A stretch of 39,304 nt of DNA from Flavobacteriaceae bacterium (GTDB lineage: Bacteria; Bacteroidota; Bacteroidia; Flavobacteriales; Flavobacteriaceae): positions 1-39,304 of the forward strand of contig JABSPM010000031.1 of assembly GCA_013215095.1 (NCBI GenBank). Direction: 5' to 3'. Of the stretch, positions 15,214 to 24,395 are shown piece by piece. The notes beneath the pieces are model-generated. The model ran no database searches, was not told where the DNA came from, and saw only the letters and a list, made by a program, of their open reading frames with translations. The position numbers and the translations under genes are program-made. Each line of letters begins with the position of its first letter. Position 1 is the first letter of the stretch.

Positions 15214-16521
15214 ATGAAAGATACAACGCCTTTATTTACGCAAGACACCATTGTTTTTGGATTACTCATGCTATTACTTGCTTTCGTTTTTTACACCTCG
15301 ACAAGCTCTAAATCTGGCTGGAAAACATTTTACAAATATATACCAGCTTTATTAATGGCTTATATACTTCCAGGAGCTTTAACAACTTTAGGTATTATTG
15401 CTCCAAAATGGACAACCATTACAGAGACTGGTGAGGTGATAAAAGAAAGCTCACAGGTCTATTATATTGCGAGTAGATTTTTATTACCAGCAGCTTTGGT
15501 TTTAATGACCTTAAGTGTAGATCTAAAAGCGGTATTTAATTTAGGTTGGAAAGCTCTCGCCATGTTTTTTACAGGAACAATTGGTGTAATTATTGGTGGT
15601 CCAATTGCTATTTTATTGATTTCTATAGTATCTCCTGAAACCGTTGGTGGCGCAGGTCCAGATGCTGTTTGGAGGGGATTATCAACACTTGCAGGAAGCT
15701 GGATTGGTGGTGGAGCAAATCAAGCAGCTATGTTAGAAATTTATGAATACAATACCGATAATTATGCAGGAATGGTAATCGTTGATATTGTTGTAGCTAA
15801 TATTTGGATGGCCTTTTTATTATTGGGAATTGGGAAACAAAAAAAAATCGACAAATGGTTAAAAGCAGACAATACAGCTATTGAAGTTCTTAAAGAAAAA
15901 GTATCGAGCTATGCTCAAAAAATTTCGCGAAACCCAAGCTTAGCCGATTTGATGGTTATATTGGGAATTGCATTTACCGTAGTAGGTATCTCTCATTTTG
16001 GGGCAAACAACATTTCTGAATTTTTAAAGATGAATATCGATGCGGTTAGTGATAAATCTTCTGCCATGTCATCATTCGGTTCACAGTTTTTCTGGATGAT
16101 TACCATTGCTACAATTCTTGGAATTTTACTATCATTCACAAAACTTAAAAAATATGAGGGTGCTGGAGCAAGTAAAATAGGAAGTGTGTTTATCTATATT
16201 TTGGTTGCATCTATTGGAATGAAAATGGATTTAACAAAAATTGCAGATAACCCTGGACTTATTGTTGTTGGCTTAGTTTGGATGGTAATACACGTAGGGC
16301 TTTTATTCTTAATTGCAAAACTTATTAGAGCACCTTATTTCTTTCTAGCAGTTGGAAGTAAAGCAAATATTGGTGGTGCAGCTTCTGCACCTGTAGTAGC
16401 TGCAGCTTTTCACCCATCTTTAGCTACAGTTGGTGTGCTATTAGCTGTTTTTGGATATGTTGTAGGAACCTATGGTGCCATGTTGTGTGCAGAGTTAATG
16501 AAAATTGCTGCTGCAGGCTAG
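15214..16521 (+). CDS. DUF819 family integral membrane protein
   Basis: The 435-residue protein is almost entirely hydrophobic, with about ten to twelve spans. It carries the DUF819 (YjcL-like) glycine-rich signature LSTLAGSWIGGGANQAAMLEI (about 150-170), followed by a second similar stretch GSKANIGGAASAPVVAAAF near residue 390. The repeated GG.A motifs suggest an inverted-repeat transporter fold, but the substrate is unknown for the family. The DUF4369 lipoprotein gene follows 46 bp downstream, and a shared terminator lies after that, so the two probably form one transcript. Confidence 0.87.
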   Translation: MKDTTPLFTQDTIVFGLLMLLLAFVFYTSTSSKSGWKTFYKYIPALLMAYILPGALTTLGIIAPKWTTITETGEVIKESSQVYYIASRFLLPAALVLMTLSVDLKAVFNLGWKALAMFFTGTIGVIIGGPIAILLISIVSPETVGGAGPDAVWRGLSTLAGSWIGGGANQAAMLEIYEYNTDNYAGMVIVDIVVANIWMAFLLLGIGKQKKIDKWLKADNTAIEVLKEKVSSYAQKISRNPSLADLMVILGIAFTVVGISHFGANNISEFLKMNIDAVSDKSSAMSSFGSQFFWMITIATILGILLSFTKLKKYEGAGASKIGSVFIYILVASIGMKMDLTKIADNPGLIVVGLVWMVIHVGLLFLIAKLIRAPYFFLAVGSKANIGGAASAPVVAAAFHPSLATVGVLLAVFGYVVGTYGAMLCAELMKIAAAG

Positions 16522-16567
16522 TATATCATTAATAAATATAACATATTTGCATTTCAAATTTTAGAGC

Positions 16568-17266
16568 ATGAAAAAAACACTATTTGTCTTACTTATAGTT
16601 TTCAGTTTTTCTTGTAGCACCAAATCCAATGATTTGGTCGTTACTGGTACTGTAAAAGACATTAAAAAGGGAACTATTTACCTTCAAAAAATTATAGACA
16701 CTACACTTGTTTCTGTGGATTCATCGGCCTTTGATGGTAATTCTACATTCAAATTAAGTTGTGAACTTAAAGAACCTGAGGTGTTATACATAAAACTTAA
16801 TGATAATACCTCTGATAATGAACATATTCGTTTCTTTGCCGAACAAGGTATTTTTGATATTAACACCACACTAAAACGTTTTAGTCTGGATGCTAAAATT
16901 TCTGGTGGAAACATACAGCAACAAATGGAAGATTATTATAAAATTGCAAAACGGTTTGACGAGGCTGCTTTAGATTTGATGGTTGCGCAAGTAGAAGCTG
17001 CTAAAACAGGAGATACAACTAAAATTAATGAAGCTCAAAAAAATGCAGACAATAATTTAAAACGTAAATATTTATACACCATTAACTTTGCCTTAAATCA
17101 TAAAAACAGTGCGGTAGCGCCTTATATTGCACTAGCTGAAATCTATGATGCAAATATTAAATATTTAGATACTATTTATGGTGTTCTACCAAAATCTATT
17201 TCGAGTTCTAAATACGGCAAGGAACTCAATGATTTCATAAGCACAAGAAAAACAAGTACAAACTAA
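16568..17266 (+). CDS. DUF4369 domain lipoprotein
   Basis: The 232-residue protein has a lipoprotein signal (IVFSFSC, lipidated Cys16). The DUF4369 domain follows: VVTGTVKDIKKGTIYLQKI (about 24-42), VSVDSSAFDG and EHIRFFAEQGIFDINTT (about 88-104). The second half (about 120-232) is helical, with many Lys and Glu. Many relatives continue into a TlpA-type thioredoxin domain with a CxxC; here that domain is absent and there is no CxxC. It therefore cannot do redox chemistry by itself and may act as a binding or structural subunit at the cell envelope. Terminator 17281-17311 ends the unit. Confidence 0.87.
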   Translation: MKKTLFVLLIVFSFSCSTKSNDLVVTGTVKDIKKGTIYLQKIIDTTLVSVDSSAFDGNSTFKLSCELKEPEVLYIKLNDNTSDNEHIRFFAEQGIFDINTTLKRFSLDAKISGGNIQQQMEDYYKIAKRFDEAALDLMVAQVEAAKTGDTTKINEAQKNADNNLKRKYLYTINFALNHKNSAVAPYIALAEIYDANIKYLDTIYGVLPKSISSSKYGKELNDFISTRKTSTN

Positions 17267-17280
17267 TACTTAAAAAAAAA

Positions 17281-17311
17281 ACGCGCTAACTAAATTAGCG
17301 CGTTTTTTTTT
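17281..17311. terminator. Bidirectional terminator between convergent genes
   Basis: ACGCGCTAA (17281-17289) pairs with TTAGCGCGT (17295-17303) around a 5-nt loop. Nine A residues precede it and nine T residues follow, so it serves both the DUF4369 gene (+) and the small gene on the minus strand. It overlaps the last codons of the latter's stop region. Confidence 0.9.
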
Positions 17312-17579
17312 ATAGCTTGTTTATTTTCTCAATCAATGCTCTCCCTTTATCTTCAAGTTCTTGATTAACCGATTTTAAATGTGTTTTTCTGTTTTCAACG
17401 CTTTTATCGTTAACCTTCTCTATGAGTTCGTCAAAAGTAGCAATAGCTTCATCAATAATAGCTTCACTATCAATAGTATCTTTATCTGTATTTGAATACT
17501 CCCATACGTACACTGCTTCAATAATGTCTCCTAAAACATAATTGATATCTTTCTTAAGATCTCTAATACTTGTTGCCAT
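17310..17579 (-). CDS. Small conserved hypothetical helical protein
   Basis: The 89-residue protein is acidic and largely helical (DLKKDINYVLGDIIEAVYVW, then a long Glu/Lys-rich segment 38-89 with heptad-like spacing suggesting a coiled coil). It has no signal peptide or Cys residues and is likely cytoplasmic. I do not recognise a named family, but similar short proteins are seen in flavobacteria. It is downstream of manA by 37 bp on the same strand and ends in a terminator, so it is probably the last gene of the idi-queD-manA unit. Function unknown. Confidence 0.75.
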   Translation of the reverse strand: MATSIRDLKKDINYVLGDIIEAVYVWEYSNTDKDTIDSEAIIDEAIATFDELIEKVNDKSVENRKTHLKSVNQELEDKGRALIEKINKL

Positions 17580-17616
17580 AATTTTTTAAAATTTATTTGT
17601 GCAAAATTACACTTTT

Positions 17617-18585
17617 TTAAACATAAACTTCTAGAAGTTTCGCTTTGTTTGCATAAATTTCATAATCTTTAACACAAGCTGGTACTAAAGCAGTCTCTCC
17701 TTGCTTTAGCGCTACTTCTAAATCTTCAACTACAATACTCGCTTCTCCATCAACACACATATAAATATAGAAAGAATCCTTAATATTATGTTTTATTACT
17801 TTACCTTCTATTGGTAAAAAGGCTGTCTTAAAATATTGGCAATTTACTATATCATTAGAGGTATTAACGCGATTAGAATAGTGTTTTTTAAAGTCATTTG
17901 GCATCTTAAAATTAATGGCATCAATTGCTAAATCGGTATGTAATGTTCTATAGTTACCTTGATCATCTGTACGATCCCAGTCATAAATTCGATAAGTAAT
18001 ATCACTGGTTTGTTGTATTTCGGCAAGTAATACGCCTGCACCGATCGCATGTACACGACCAACTTTTATAAAAAACGCATCACCTTCAGATACATTTTCA
18101 TAGTTTAATATTTCTGGTAGTCTTTTATCATTTAGATGTTTTAAATAGATCTCTGCATCGATTTGCTCCTTAAAATCAATAATCAAATTAGCATTAGTAT
18201 CAGCTTGCATCACGTACCACATTTCTGTTTTTCCAAAAGCATTATGACGTTCCTTTGCCAAAGCATCATTGGGATGTAATTGTACAGATAAAGCACTCTC
18301 AGCATCAATAAACTTTATTAGTAAAGGAAATTTATCTCCAAAAAGCGCATAATTTTTTAGACCAAGTAAATCACCTTTATGGGTTTTTATAAGTTGTTTT
18401 AAGCTTAAGCCAGAAAACACGCCATTACTTACTATTGAAACATCATCTTCAAGATCACTTATCTCCCAACTTTCTCCAATATTGACGCCGTCTGATTGCT
18501 TGTTAAAAGCTCTTAATTTTTGTCCACCCCAAATTTTATCTTTTAAAATGGGATGAAATTTTAAGGGGTATAAATTTTTTAGCAT
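17617..18585 (-). CDS. manA: Mannose-6-phosphate isomerase, class I (short type)
   Basis: This enzyme interconverts mannose 6-phosphate and fructose 6-phosphate, feeding glycan synthesis. The 322 residues match the short bacterial class (about 310-330). The zinc site is readable: Gln102 and His104 (VQLHPND), Glu121 (GKTEMWY) and His179 (GRVHAIGAG). The N-terminus LKFHPILKDKIWGGQKL and GESWEISD (37-44) are typical. The start ATG at 18585 lies 1 nt after queD, so translation may be coupled. A cytoplasmic enzyme with no odd features. Confidence 0.95.
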   Translation of the reverse strand: MLKNLYPLKFHPILKDKIWGGQKLRAFNKQSDGVNIGESWEISDLEDDVSIVSNGVFSGLSLKQLIKTHKGDLLGLKNYALFGDKFPLLIKFIDAESALSVQLHPNDALAKERHNAFGKTEMWYVMQADTNANLIIDFKEQIDAEIYLKHLNDKRLPEILNYENVSEGDAFFIKVGRVHAIGAGVLLAEIQQTSDITYRIYDWDRTDDQGNYRTLHTDLAIDAINFKMPNDFKKHYSNRVNTSNDIVNCQYFKTAFLPIEGKVIKHNIKDSFYIYMCVDGEASIVVEDLEVALKQGETALVPACVKDYEIYANKAKLLEVYV

Positions 18586-18586
18586 A

Positions 18587-18997
18587 TTATTTCCCAGGAT
18601 ATATTACGAAATTCCTAGGTGTTTCATATAAGGTTATTGTTAAGTCTAAATTCGCCTTTAATTTGGGTTTTATTTTATTGTAAATCACCACAACTATATT
18701 TTCCGCAGTTGGATTTAGATCTTTAAAATCTGGTACGTCTAAATTTAAATTCTTATGATCAAAAGCATCTTCAACCTCAGATTTTATGATATCTTTTAGC
18801 ACTTTCATATCTATAACATACCCTGTTTCTGGGTCTATTGCTCCTGTAACACTCACGATTAATTCATAATTATGTCCGTGAAAATTTGGATTATTGCACT
18901 TTCCAAAAACAGCTTCGTTCTTTTTGTCGCTCCAATCGTTTCTATATAATCTATGTGCCGCATTAAAATGGGCTTTTCTGTTGACTGTGACTCTCAT
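18587..18997 (-). CDS. queD: 6-carboxytetrahydropterin synthase / 6-pyruvoyl-tetrahydropterin synthase family
   Basis: The 136-residue protein belongs to the QueD/PTPS family, which converts dihydroneopterin triphosphate for queuosine (QueD) or pterin pathways. Zinc ligands His15 (NAAHRL), His40 and His42 (NFHGHNYEL) and the catalytic Cys34 (FGKCNNPNFHGH) are present, as is DHKNLN near residue 80 and the PTAENIVV segment. Cys followed by HGH is usual for the queuosine-type enzyme, but paralogues with other roles exist. Gaps of 1 nt to both idi and manA indicate a tight operon, even though the three enzymes belong to different pathways. Confidence 0.9.
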   Translation of the reverse strand: MRVTVNRKAHFNAAHRLYRNDWSDKKNEAVFGKCNNPNFHGHNYELIVSVTGAIDPETGYVIDMKVLKDIIKSEVEDAFDHKNLNLDVPDFKDLNPTAENIVVVIYNKIKPKLKANLDLTITLYETPRNFVIYPGK

Positions 18998-18998
18998 A

Positions 18999-19520
18999 TT
19001 ACTTTAGATTGATATTTTCATAAAACTTTTGAAATATAATTTTAAACCATGCTGTATATTGTTCTGGAGATTTTGCAATATCTTCTTTAACATCTTCTAG
19101 CAACATCCATTTCCAATCGGCCACTTCCTCTGGATTAATCCGCGGAACATTATTAAACTTGCCTAATAATACATGGTCATATTCATGTTCTGTCAAACCA
19201 TTATCAAAAGGAACTTTATATATAAAAGCGATGGACTCTTTTAATTCTGTTACAAATCCCATTTCTTCTTGTAGACGTCTTTTACCAGCTTCAATATTTG
19301 TTTCTCCATCGCGTTGATGACTACAACAGGTATTGGTCCATAAACCAGGAGAGTGGTATTTATCTAATGCGCGCTGTTGAAGCATTAATTCATTATTATC
19401 ATTAAATACAAATACCGAAAATGCCCGATGTAAAACCGCTTTTTCGTGGGCTTCCATTTTTGGCATCAAACCAATTTGCTCATCACTCTCATTAACGAGA
19501 ATTACGTGTTCTTCTATCAT
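18999..19520 (-). CDS. idi: Isopentenyl-diphosphate delta-isomerase, type 1
   Basis: This Nudix-fold enzyme interconverts isopentenyl and dimethylallyl diphosphate in isoprenoid synthesis. The 173 residues are standard. Catalytic Cys66 is in WTNTCCSHQ, the acidic pair Glu111/Glu113 in LTEHEYDHVLL, and the Nudix-like helix in IEAGKRRLQEEMGF (76-89). His25, His31 and His68 fit the metal-site pattern. A CAAAATTA (minus TAATTTTG) box lies at 19525-19532, only 5 nt before the start, which would give a nearly leaderless transcript if used; no -33 TTG is well placed. The upstream gene ends in a terminator, so this gene heads its own operon. Confidence 0.95.
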   Translation of the reverse strand: MIEEHVILVNESDEQIGLMPKMEAHEKAVLHRAFSVFVFNDNNELMLQQRALDKYHSPGLWTNTCCSHQRDGETNIEAGKRRLQEEMGFVTELKESIAFIYKVPFDNGLTEHEYDHVLLGKFNNVPRINPEEVADWKWMLLEDVKEDIAKSPEQYTAWFKIIFQKFYENINLK

Positions 19521-19561
19521 ATTACAAAATTACCAACTATTTTTTAATTTTCAGTATAAAC

Positions 19562-19595
19562 AAAAAAAGGCCATCTTCATAAGAGACAGCCTTTT
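19562..19595 (-). terminator. Terminator after the OmpA-family gene
   Basis: On the minus strand AAAAGGCTGTCTCTT pairs imperfectly with AAGATGGCCTTTT and is followed by T residues (seven A on the plus strand at 19562-19568). It ends the T9SS-linked operon 19 bp after the OmpA stop. Confidence 0.75.
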
Positions 19596-19613
19596 AAATA
19601 TTTTTAGAATGCA

Positions 19614-21554
19614 CTAGTCTATAGAAAGAATAATAAAATCACTTCTTCTGTTTAATTGATGTTCAACTTCAGAACAATCTACACCATCAGAACAGTTATT
19701 TACCAGTTCACTTTCACCATAACCTTTTCCTGTTACACGACTAGCATCAATGCCTCCTATGTTCACAATATAATTAATTGTTGCCATACTTCTCTTTGAA
19801 GACAATTCTTGATTATAGGCTTTTGTTGCACGACTATCTGTATGCGATTTAATATCAATCTTCATGTTAGGATACTGCTTTAAAACTGTAATTACTTTTT
19901 GCAATTCAACTACGGCACTTGGGTCAATAGTTGCAGCATCTAAACCGAAGTAAATAGGATTTAACCCCAAAGCTTCTCTTAGATTCGTCCCAGAATCGAT
20001 AGTAACTTCATCTGGTGTAATTTTTGTTTTTAACTCCAGTATCTCCTTACTATCACTCCCTGTAACAATCCTTGTTTCATCTGTAGCATAAGCATCTTTT
20101 TCAACTCTAACAAGATATTCTTCATTACATTTTAAACTATTAAATTCATATTTCCCATCATCTCCTACAATCATTTCATCTAACTCCTCTCCTCTTTTAT
20201 TAAGCAACCTTACTTTTGAGCCAGATAAAACCTCATTCGTATTGTCATCAAAAACTACACCTTCTAACTTTTGCAAACAGTCCGGAATTCTAAATGAATA
20301 AATATCATCATCACCTTTTCCGCCATCTCTATTAGAAGAAAAGAAGCCCTCTTTAGTTCCTAAATTTTCATAGTATGCAAAATCATCCTTTTCACTATTA
20401 ATGGGTTTACCAACATTTTCTACGATTATTGGTTGGTGATTTTTATATTTATTTTCAAAATCTCTAACAACAAATACATCTAACCCTCCTAGGCCTGTAA
20501 GTCCATTTGAAGAGTAATATAAATCTCCTTTAGAATTTATATATGGAAATGTTTCGCTACCTTCGGTATTAATTAAAGCTCCCAAATTCAAAGGTTCACC
20601 CAATGTGCCGTCACTTTTAATATCTACGACATAGATATCTGAAGCACCCAAAGTCCCTGGCATATCAGATGCAAAATACAGTTTTGTACCATAAACGTTA
20701 ACGGTTGGATGTGCTACACTATAATCATCACTATTAAAGTGAACAGGGGTTACATAACCCCAAGCATCATAAGGTTGTAATGTGGCCTTATATATTTGCA
20801 AACGGTTAATTCCTGAATTACCTCTTTTTAAGCGATTCAGAAAATTGTTTCTAGTGAAAAACACAAGATCATCTGATGGTGTAAATGATGGTGTAGATTC
20901 ATGCATTTTAGTATTTAAATTTCCACCAAACAACTTAGCTTCTGAATAAGAGCCATCTTCATATTTTGTAGCTGCATATAAATCTAAATACGGTTGATCA
21001 TTCCAATCATATGATTTCCCTGCCCCTCTAGCAGACGCAAACACCAGTTTATCTTGATATTGATTTGTTCCAAAATCTGACTTATCTGTGTTAAATTCCA
21101 TATTTTTAACCTCAAAAACATCACTTACGGCTTCAATACGCTCTAAGTAATCTCTTTTTGACAAGAACGATTTTGCTCTCAAATCTCCCGATTTATTTTC
21201 TACAAACTTCTGCATCCATTTATCGGACTTGTCATATTCTTTTAAAGATTTTAGTGATTGTGCGTATCTAAAATAATATTCTGCGTCAATGTCTTTGTTT
21301 AACGCCATTAGTTCACCATACCACTTAGCAGCTTCTTCCATTTTATTAATGAAATAAAATGAATCTCCTAATTTTTGAAATAGATCAACAGATTTATATC
21401 CGTTTTCAGCTACCTTTAACAGCACTTCACTTGTTCTCACATAGGAGAAATTTTCAAAATCTTTTGTTGCTTTTTTTATTGATCGATTTTGCGCATAGGC
21501 ACTTAGCACCATCACAAAAGATATACTTAATATTATATATTTATTTAATCTCAT
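19614..21554 (-). CDS. OmpA-family protein with TPR, PD40 and carboxypeptidase-like domains
   Basis: The 646-residue protein reads: signal peptide (1-21, SAYAQ), TPR-like helices (about 30-115), PD40/WD40-like beta-propeller blades (about 165-420, with repeated SSNRDGGKGDDDIYSF and ASDIYVVD stretches), a carboxypeptidase-regulatory-like Ig domain (about 426-510, LEGVVFDDNTNEVLSG), and a peptidoglycan-binding OmpA domain (about 535-646, IYFGLDAATIDPSA, then SHTDSRATKAYNQELSSKRS and KGYGESELV). This layout is common beside SprF genes in gliding flavobacteria. Likely role: anchoring an outer-membrane complex to the cell wall for type IX secretion or surface adhesin display. It lies 11 bp after the SprF gene and is the last gene of the operon. 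Confidence 0.92.
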   Translation of the reverse strand: MRLNKYIILSISFVMVLSAYAQNRSIKKATKDFENFSYVRTSEVLLKVAENGYKSVDLFQKLGDSFYFINKMEEAAKWYGELMALNKDIDAEYYFRYAQSLKSLKEYDKSDKWMQKFVENKSGDLRAKSFLSKRDYLERIEAVSDVFEVKNMEFNTDKSDFGTNQYQDKLVFASARGAGKSYDWNDQPYLDLYAATKYEDGSYSEAKLFGGNLNTKMHESTPSFTPSDDLVFFTRNNFLNRLKRGNSGINRLQIYKATLQPYDAWGYVTPVHFNSDDYSVAHPTVNVYGTKLYFASDMPGTLGASDIYVVDIKSDGTLGEPLNLGALINTEGSETFPYINSKGDLYYSSNGLTGLGGLDVFVVRDFENKYKNHQPIIVENVGKPINSEKDDFAYYENLGTKEGFFSSNRDGGKGDDDIYSFRIPDCLQKLEGVVFDDNTNEVLSGSKVRLLNKRGEELDEMIVGDDGKYEFNSLKCNEEYLVRVEKDAYATDETRIVTGSDSKEILELKTKITPDEVTIDSGTNLREALGLNPIYFGLDAATIDPSAVVELQKVITVLKQYPNMKIDIKSHTDSRATKAYNQELSSKRSMATINYIVNIGGIDASRVTGKGYGESELVNNCSDGVDCSEVEHQLNRRSDFIILSID

Positions 21555-21565
21555 GGTTTCAATTT

Positions 21566-22495
21566 TTAGAAGAATCGCGGTGATAATATTTTACCTATTT
21601 TTTGTACTTCAAATCGAAGCATAATTTCATGGGTTCCGCTACTGTAGTCTTTTAATCCGTTTGAAGTTACATCATAGGCGTACCCTACATATACTTTGTC
21701 AGAAATTTGAAATCCTGCCAAAGCACTCACGGCATCATCCCAACGCCATGCTACACCCAAAGTAAGTTTCTCTTTTATTAAAGCATTTGCTGAAACATCT
21801 AAAATTAACGGTGATCCACTAACAGCCTTCATTAAAAATGTAGGCTTAAATTTAAAAGAATCACTAAATGTAAAGACATAACCACCAATAACATAAGAAT
21901 GCATTTCTTCCGTTACTATAGTTCCTTGAAAATGGTCATTCGTTTTAATAAAATTTGGAACAGCTATTCCTAAGTACCATTTTTCTGAATGCAAATAAGC
22001 ACCAGCACCTGCTCTTGGGTCAATTACATTAATGTCATTCTGGTAAGCAGGATCATTTCCCGATTGATATTCTCCTTCACTCCAATCTGTATTTAGCAAA
22101 TGTACACCTGCTTTTATCCCAAATGAGAACTTTGTAGTTTGCTTTGTATTCATGGGAATAGTATATGAAATGTTAGCATCTACAAAAGTTTCTGACGTTG
22201 GTCCTAATTGATCTGATACTGCTGACAAACCCAAACCAAATCTTTCATTACCAAGCGGCTTATGCACTCCAAAAGTAATTGATCTAGGCGCTCCCTCCAA
22301 GCCTACCCATTGTGTTCTGTAAAGTGCCATAACACTCAAAGTTTCTCTTTGTCCTGCATAGGCTGGATTTACACTCATTGTATTGTACATATATTGTGTA
22401 TACTGAGGATCTTGTTGAGCAAAACTATCATTCATAACCAATGTCATAAACATTAGTGCTATGAATCCTTTTAATAATGATGATTTATGTATCAT
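21566..22495 (-). CDS. sprF: PorP/SprF family type IX secretion outer-membrane protein
   Basis: The 309-residue protein has a signal peptide (about 1-26, MNDSFAQ) and the hallmark start QDPQYTQYMYNTMSVNPAYAGQRE (about 27-50). It is a beta-barrel protein in which alternating strands end with EIMLRFEVQKIGKI. SprF in Flavobacterium johnsoniae is needed for secretion and attachment of SprB, and the PorP/SprF family is typically paired with a large or small CHU-domain adhesin. Here the CHU-domain gene lies 35 bp upstream. The symbol follows family name; there are many paralogues per genome, so it need not be the orthologue of sprF. Confidence 0.93.
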   Translation of the reverse strand: MIHKSSLLKGFIALMFMTLVMNDSFAQQDPQYTQYMYNTMSVNPAYAGQRETLSVMALYRTQWVGLEGAPRSITFGVHKPLGNERFGLGLSAVSDQLGPTSETFVDANISYTIPMNTKQTTKFSFGIKAGVHLLNTDWSEGEYQSGNDPAYQNDINVIDPRAGAGAYLHSEKWYLGIAVPNFIKTNDHFQGTIVTEEMHSYVIGGYVFTFSDSFKFKPTFLMKAVSGSPLILDVSANALIKEKLTLGVAWRWDDAVSALAGFQISDKVYVGYAYDVTSNGLKDYSSGTHEIMLRFEVQKIGKILSPRFF

Positions 22496-22530
22496 TTTAT
22501 TCCTTTTTTATAATCTTAATTATCCTAATA

Positions 22531-23670
22531 TTATCTGTTAATGTATATCCAACCTGTATTAGGTTTAGAGCCATCACCCAAATTTAGAACGTAATAATAT
22601 GTTCCAATTGGTAGTTTGTGTGAACTATTATGAATAGATCTGCCATTAGAACTACCACTCCAACTATTGTCATAGCCTTTCATCTCATAAACCATATTAC
22701 CCCAACGATTATAAACTTCCAGTTTATTATTTGGATAATTCTCTAAACAATTGATTACAAAGAAATCATTAATACCATCACCATTAGGAGAAAATTCATT
22801 AAAAACCATTAGGCAACCTAACTCTACAACTGTTCTATCATCTTCTGTATTACCATCAAGATCATCACCGTCATCACTTGTATCTTCAATTACACTTCCA
22901 CTTGGACTGGTTCCCATACCCGTAACACTATAATATATTCCGCCAAATTTAATAGCATCTTGAGTAACTGTAAACTTTGCGGTGTAGGTCGCTACATCAC
23001 CCACTAACAATACACCTTCAGGACTTTCCATATCTGAACTTTCAAACATTAGTTCTTGCGTGAGAACCAAGTCCTGTTCATTAAAATCTTTAATTTCATC
23101 TGTAAAAGACAAATCTACAAGAGTAGCTGAACCTGTGTTTTCAATTGTTACTGTAAACTCAATAGTATCTCCTATTTCAGTTCCAAATACTTCTGCTCTA
23201 TTGGTTACATTGATTTGCGAGAAACAATCAAAGTTAGCCGTAACTGTTTCTGTAATACTATCTGGAACATATGTACAAGCATCTTTAGGATCTGTTCCAT
23301 CTAAAATTTCCGTAGCATCAATTACACCATCTCCATCACAATCCATTTCTGCCGTAATTGTTTCTGTAATATCTTCCACATTATATGAACAAGGATCCGC
23401 GGCATCAGTACCATTAGTTGTTTCTGTAGTATCGAGAACGCCATCACCATCAGTATCTGAGCTATAATGCGTTATTAAATTTACGGTGTCTAAAACATTT
23501 AATTCATCAATATTAACACCATCTAATCCGCTATCCTCTTCCAAATTGTTATAGTAATAACCAGATACAAAAGCCTCTTTTGCAAATGTTATATTAACAA
23601 AGAGTATACAAATAAAGACAGTAAAACCATATGATATCTGCGTTTTATTAGACCTAATCTTAGTATTCAT
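22531..23670 (-). CDS. T9SS type B cargo protein with CHU/gliding-motility C-terminal domain
   Basis: The 379-residue protein begins with a signal peptide (about 9-30). It carries two thrombospondin-type-3 calcium repeats (72-94 and 110-132, each DxDGDG then TE, GTD and a final Cys). A DUF11-like beta domain spans about 145-285 (EIGDTIEFTVTIENTGSATL). The C-terminus about 289-379 is the gliding-motility-associated domain: VFNEFSPNGDGINDFFVI (start), LEVYNRWGNMVYE and IGTYYYVLNLG. That domain is the type B signal for secretion through the type IX system. The protein is small compared with SprB-like adhesins, so this may be a reduced version of that class. It heads the operon with SprF and OmpA genes. 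Confidence 0.92.
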   Translation of the reverse strand: MNTKIRSNKTQISYGFTVFICILFVNITFAKEAFVSGYYYNNLEEDSGLDGVNIDELNVLDTVNLITHYSSDTDGDGVLDTTETTNGTDAADPCSYNVEDITETITAEMDCDGDGVIDATEILDGTDPKDACTYVPDSITETVTANFDCFSQINVTNRAEVFGTEIGDTIEFTVTIENTGSATLVDLSFTDEIKDFNEQDLVLTQELMFESSDMESPEGVLLVGDVATYTAKFTVTQDAIKFGGIYYSVTGMGTSPSGSVIEDTSDDGDDLDGNTEDDRTVVELGCLMVFNEFSPNGDGINDFFVINCLENYPNNKLEVYNRWGNMVYEMKGYDNSWSGSSNGRSIHNSSHKLPIGTYYYVLNLGDGSKPNTGWIYINR

Positions 23671-24359
23671 AATATTTTATTTTAAAGCATATTTGTTGTT
23701 AAAAATGTTAACTTATATTATCGTATAATGTGTAAGCAACATCTTAATTTTATTGTTATGAAAAATTGCTAGCTGAGAACTTAAACTTTGTTTTATTAGG
23801 ATTATAAATGCACCTCTAGCTTTAAATTTGTAAGTTCACATATGCGACAAAGTTTTTAGATTATCATAAAGTTTATTATGTCTTATTTATAAAAAATATA
23901 CATTTGTTATTGTTTAAACCTACATGATATACCTATCACTTAGTCGACAATTACTTGTGTTACAACCGTTCATGTGCGAACAAAATATTAGCCTTTATAT
24001 AATTTTTATTCTGAAAGGCTTTTGCTAAAAAAACCATAATTATTTGGATTACAAATATTTACATTTAGCTCAACCTTATCATAACTCGACTAGTGACAAA
24101 TTTAACTTTTTTTTTTTATTAACCAACGAAAAAAACAACATATACGCTAGTAGAGCTTTGTTAATGTCCATTGTATATTAAGTTGTTTGAGTTCAGTATT
24201 CAAGATGCTAACCTACGGTCTTGTATAAGGTCGTTTCAATACCTGAAACTAATATTAAGCCTATCTTTACATTTTATCATTTCATTAATAATTTAAGTCA
24301 GTATATTCATAAAAGTCCAACATTTAAAACTATATAAAATAGATCACTAAACAACTATA
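23671..24359. other. Long divergent intergenic region
   Basis: About 690 bp without genes, between the T9SS operon (minus) and prfC (plus). The best feature is a minus-strand promoter at 24097-24126, which would leave a leader of about 420 nt before the CHU-domain gene. An AT-rich block (23670-24090) gives no coding frame; I saw no clear riboswitch or terminator. Confidence 0.5.
24097..24126 (-). promoter_or_regulatory. Bacteroidota-type promoter for the T9SS operon
   Basis: On the minus strand TTG (plus 24124-24126) is followed after exactly 19 nt by TAAATTTG (plus 24097-24104), matching the -33/-7 consensus. It points toward the CHU-domain gene, about 430 bp away. Confidence 0.55.
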
Positions 24360-24395
24360 GTGGTAACAAAGATCATTTTATCAATAAACATACAT

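Noticed and set aside
22900-23470. CRISPR-like or DNA tandem repeat
   Set aside because: Repetition is at protein level (calcium-type repeats) with only two units; no regular spacer-repeat pattern exists anywhere in the window.
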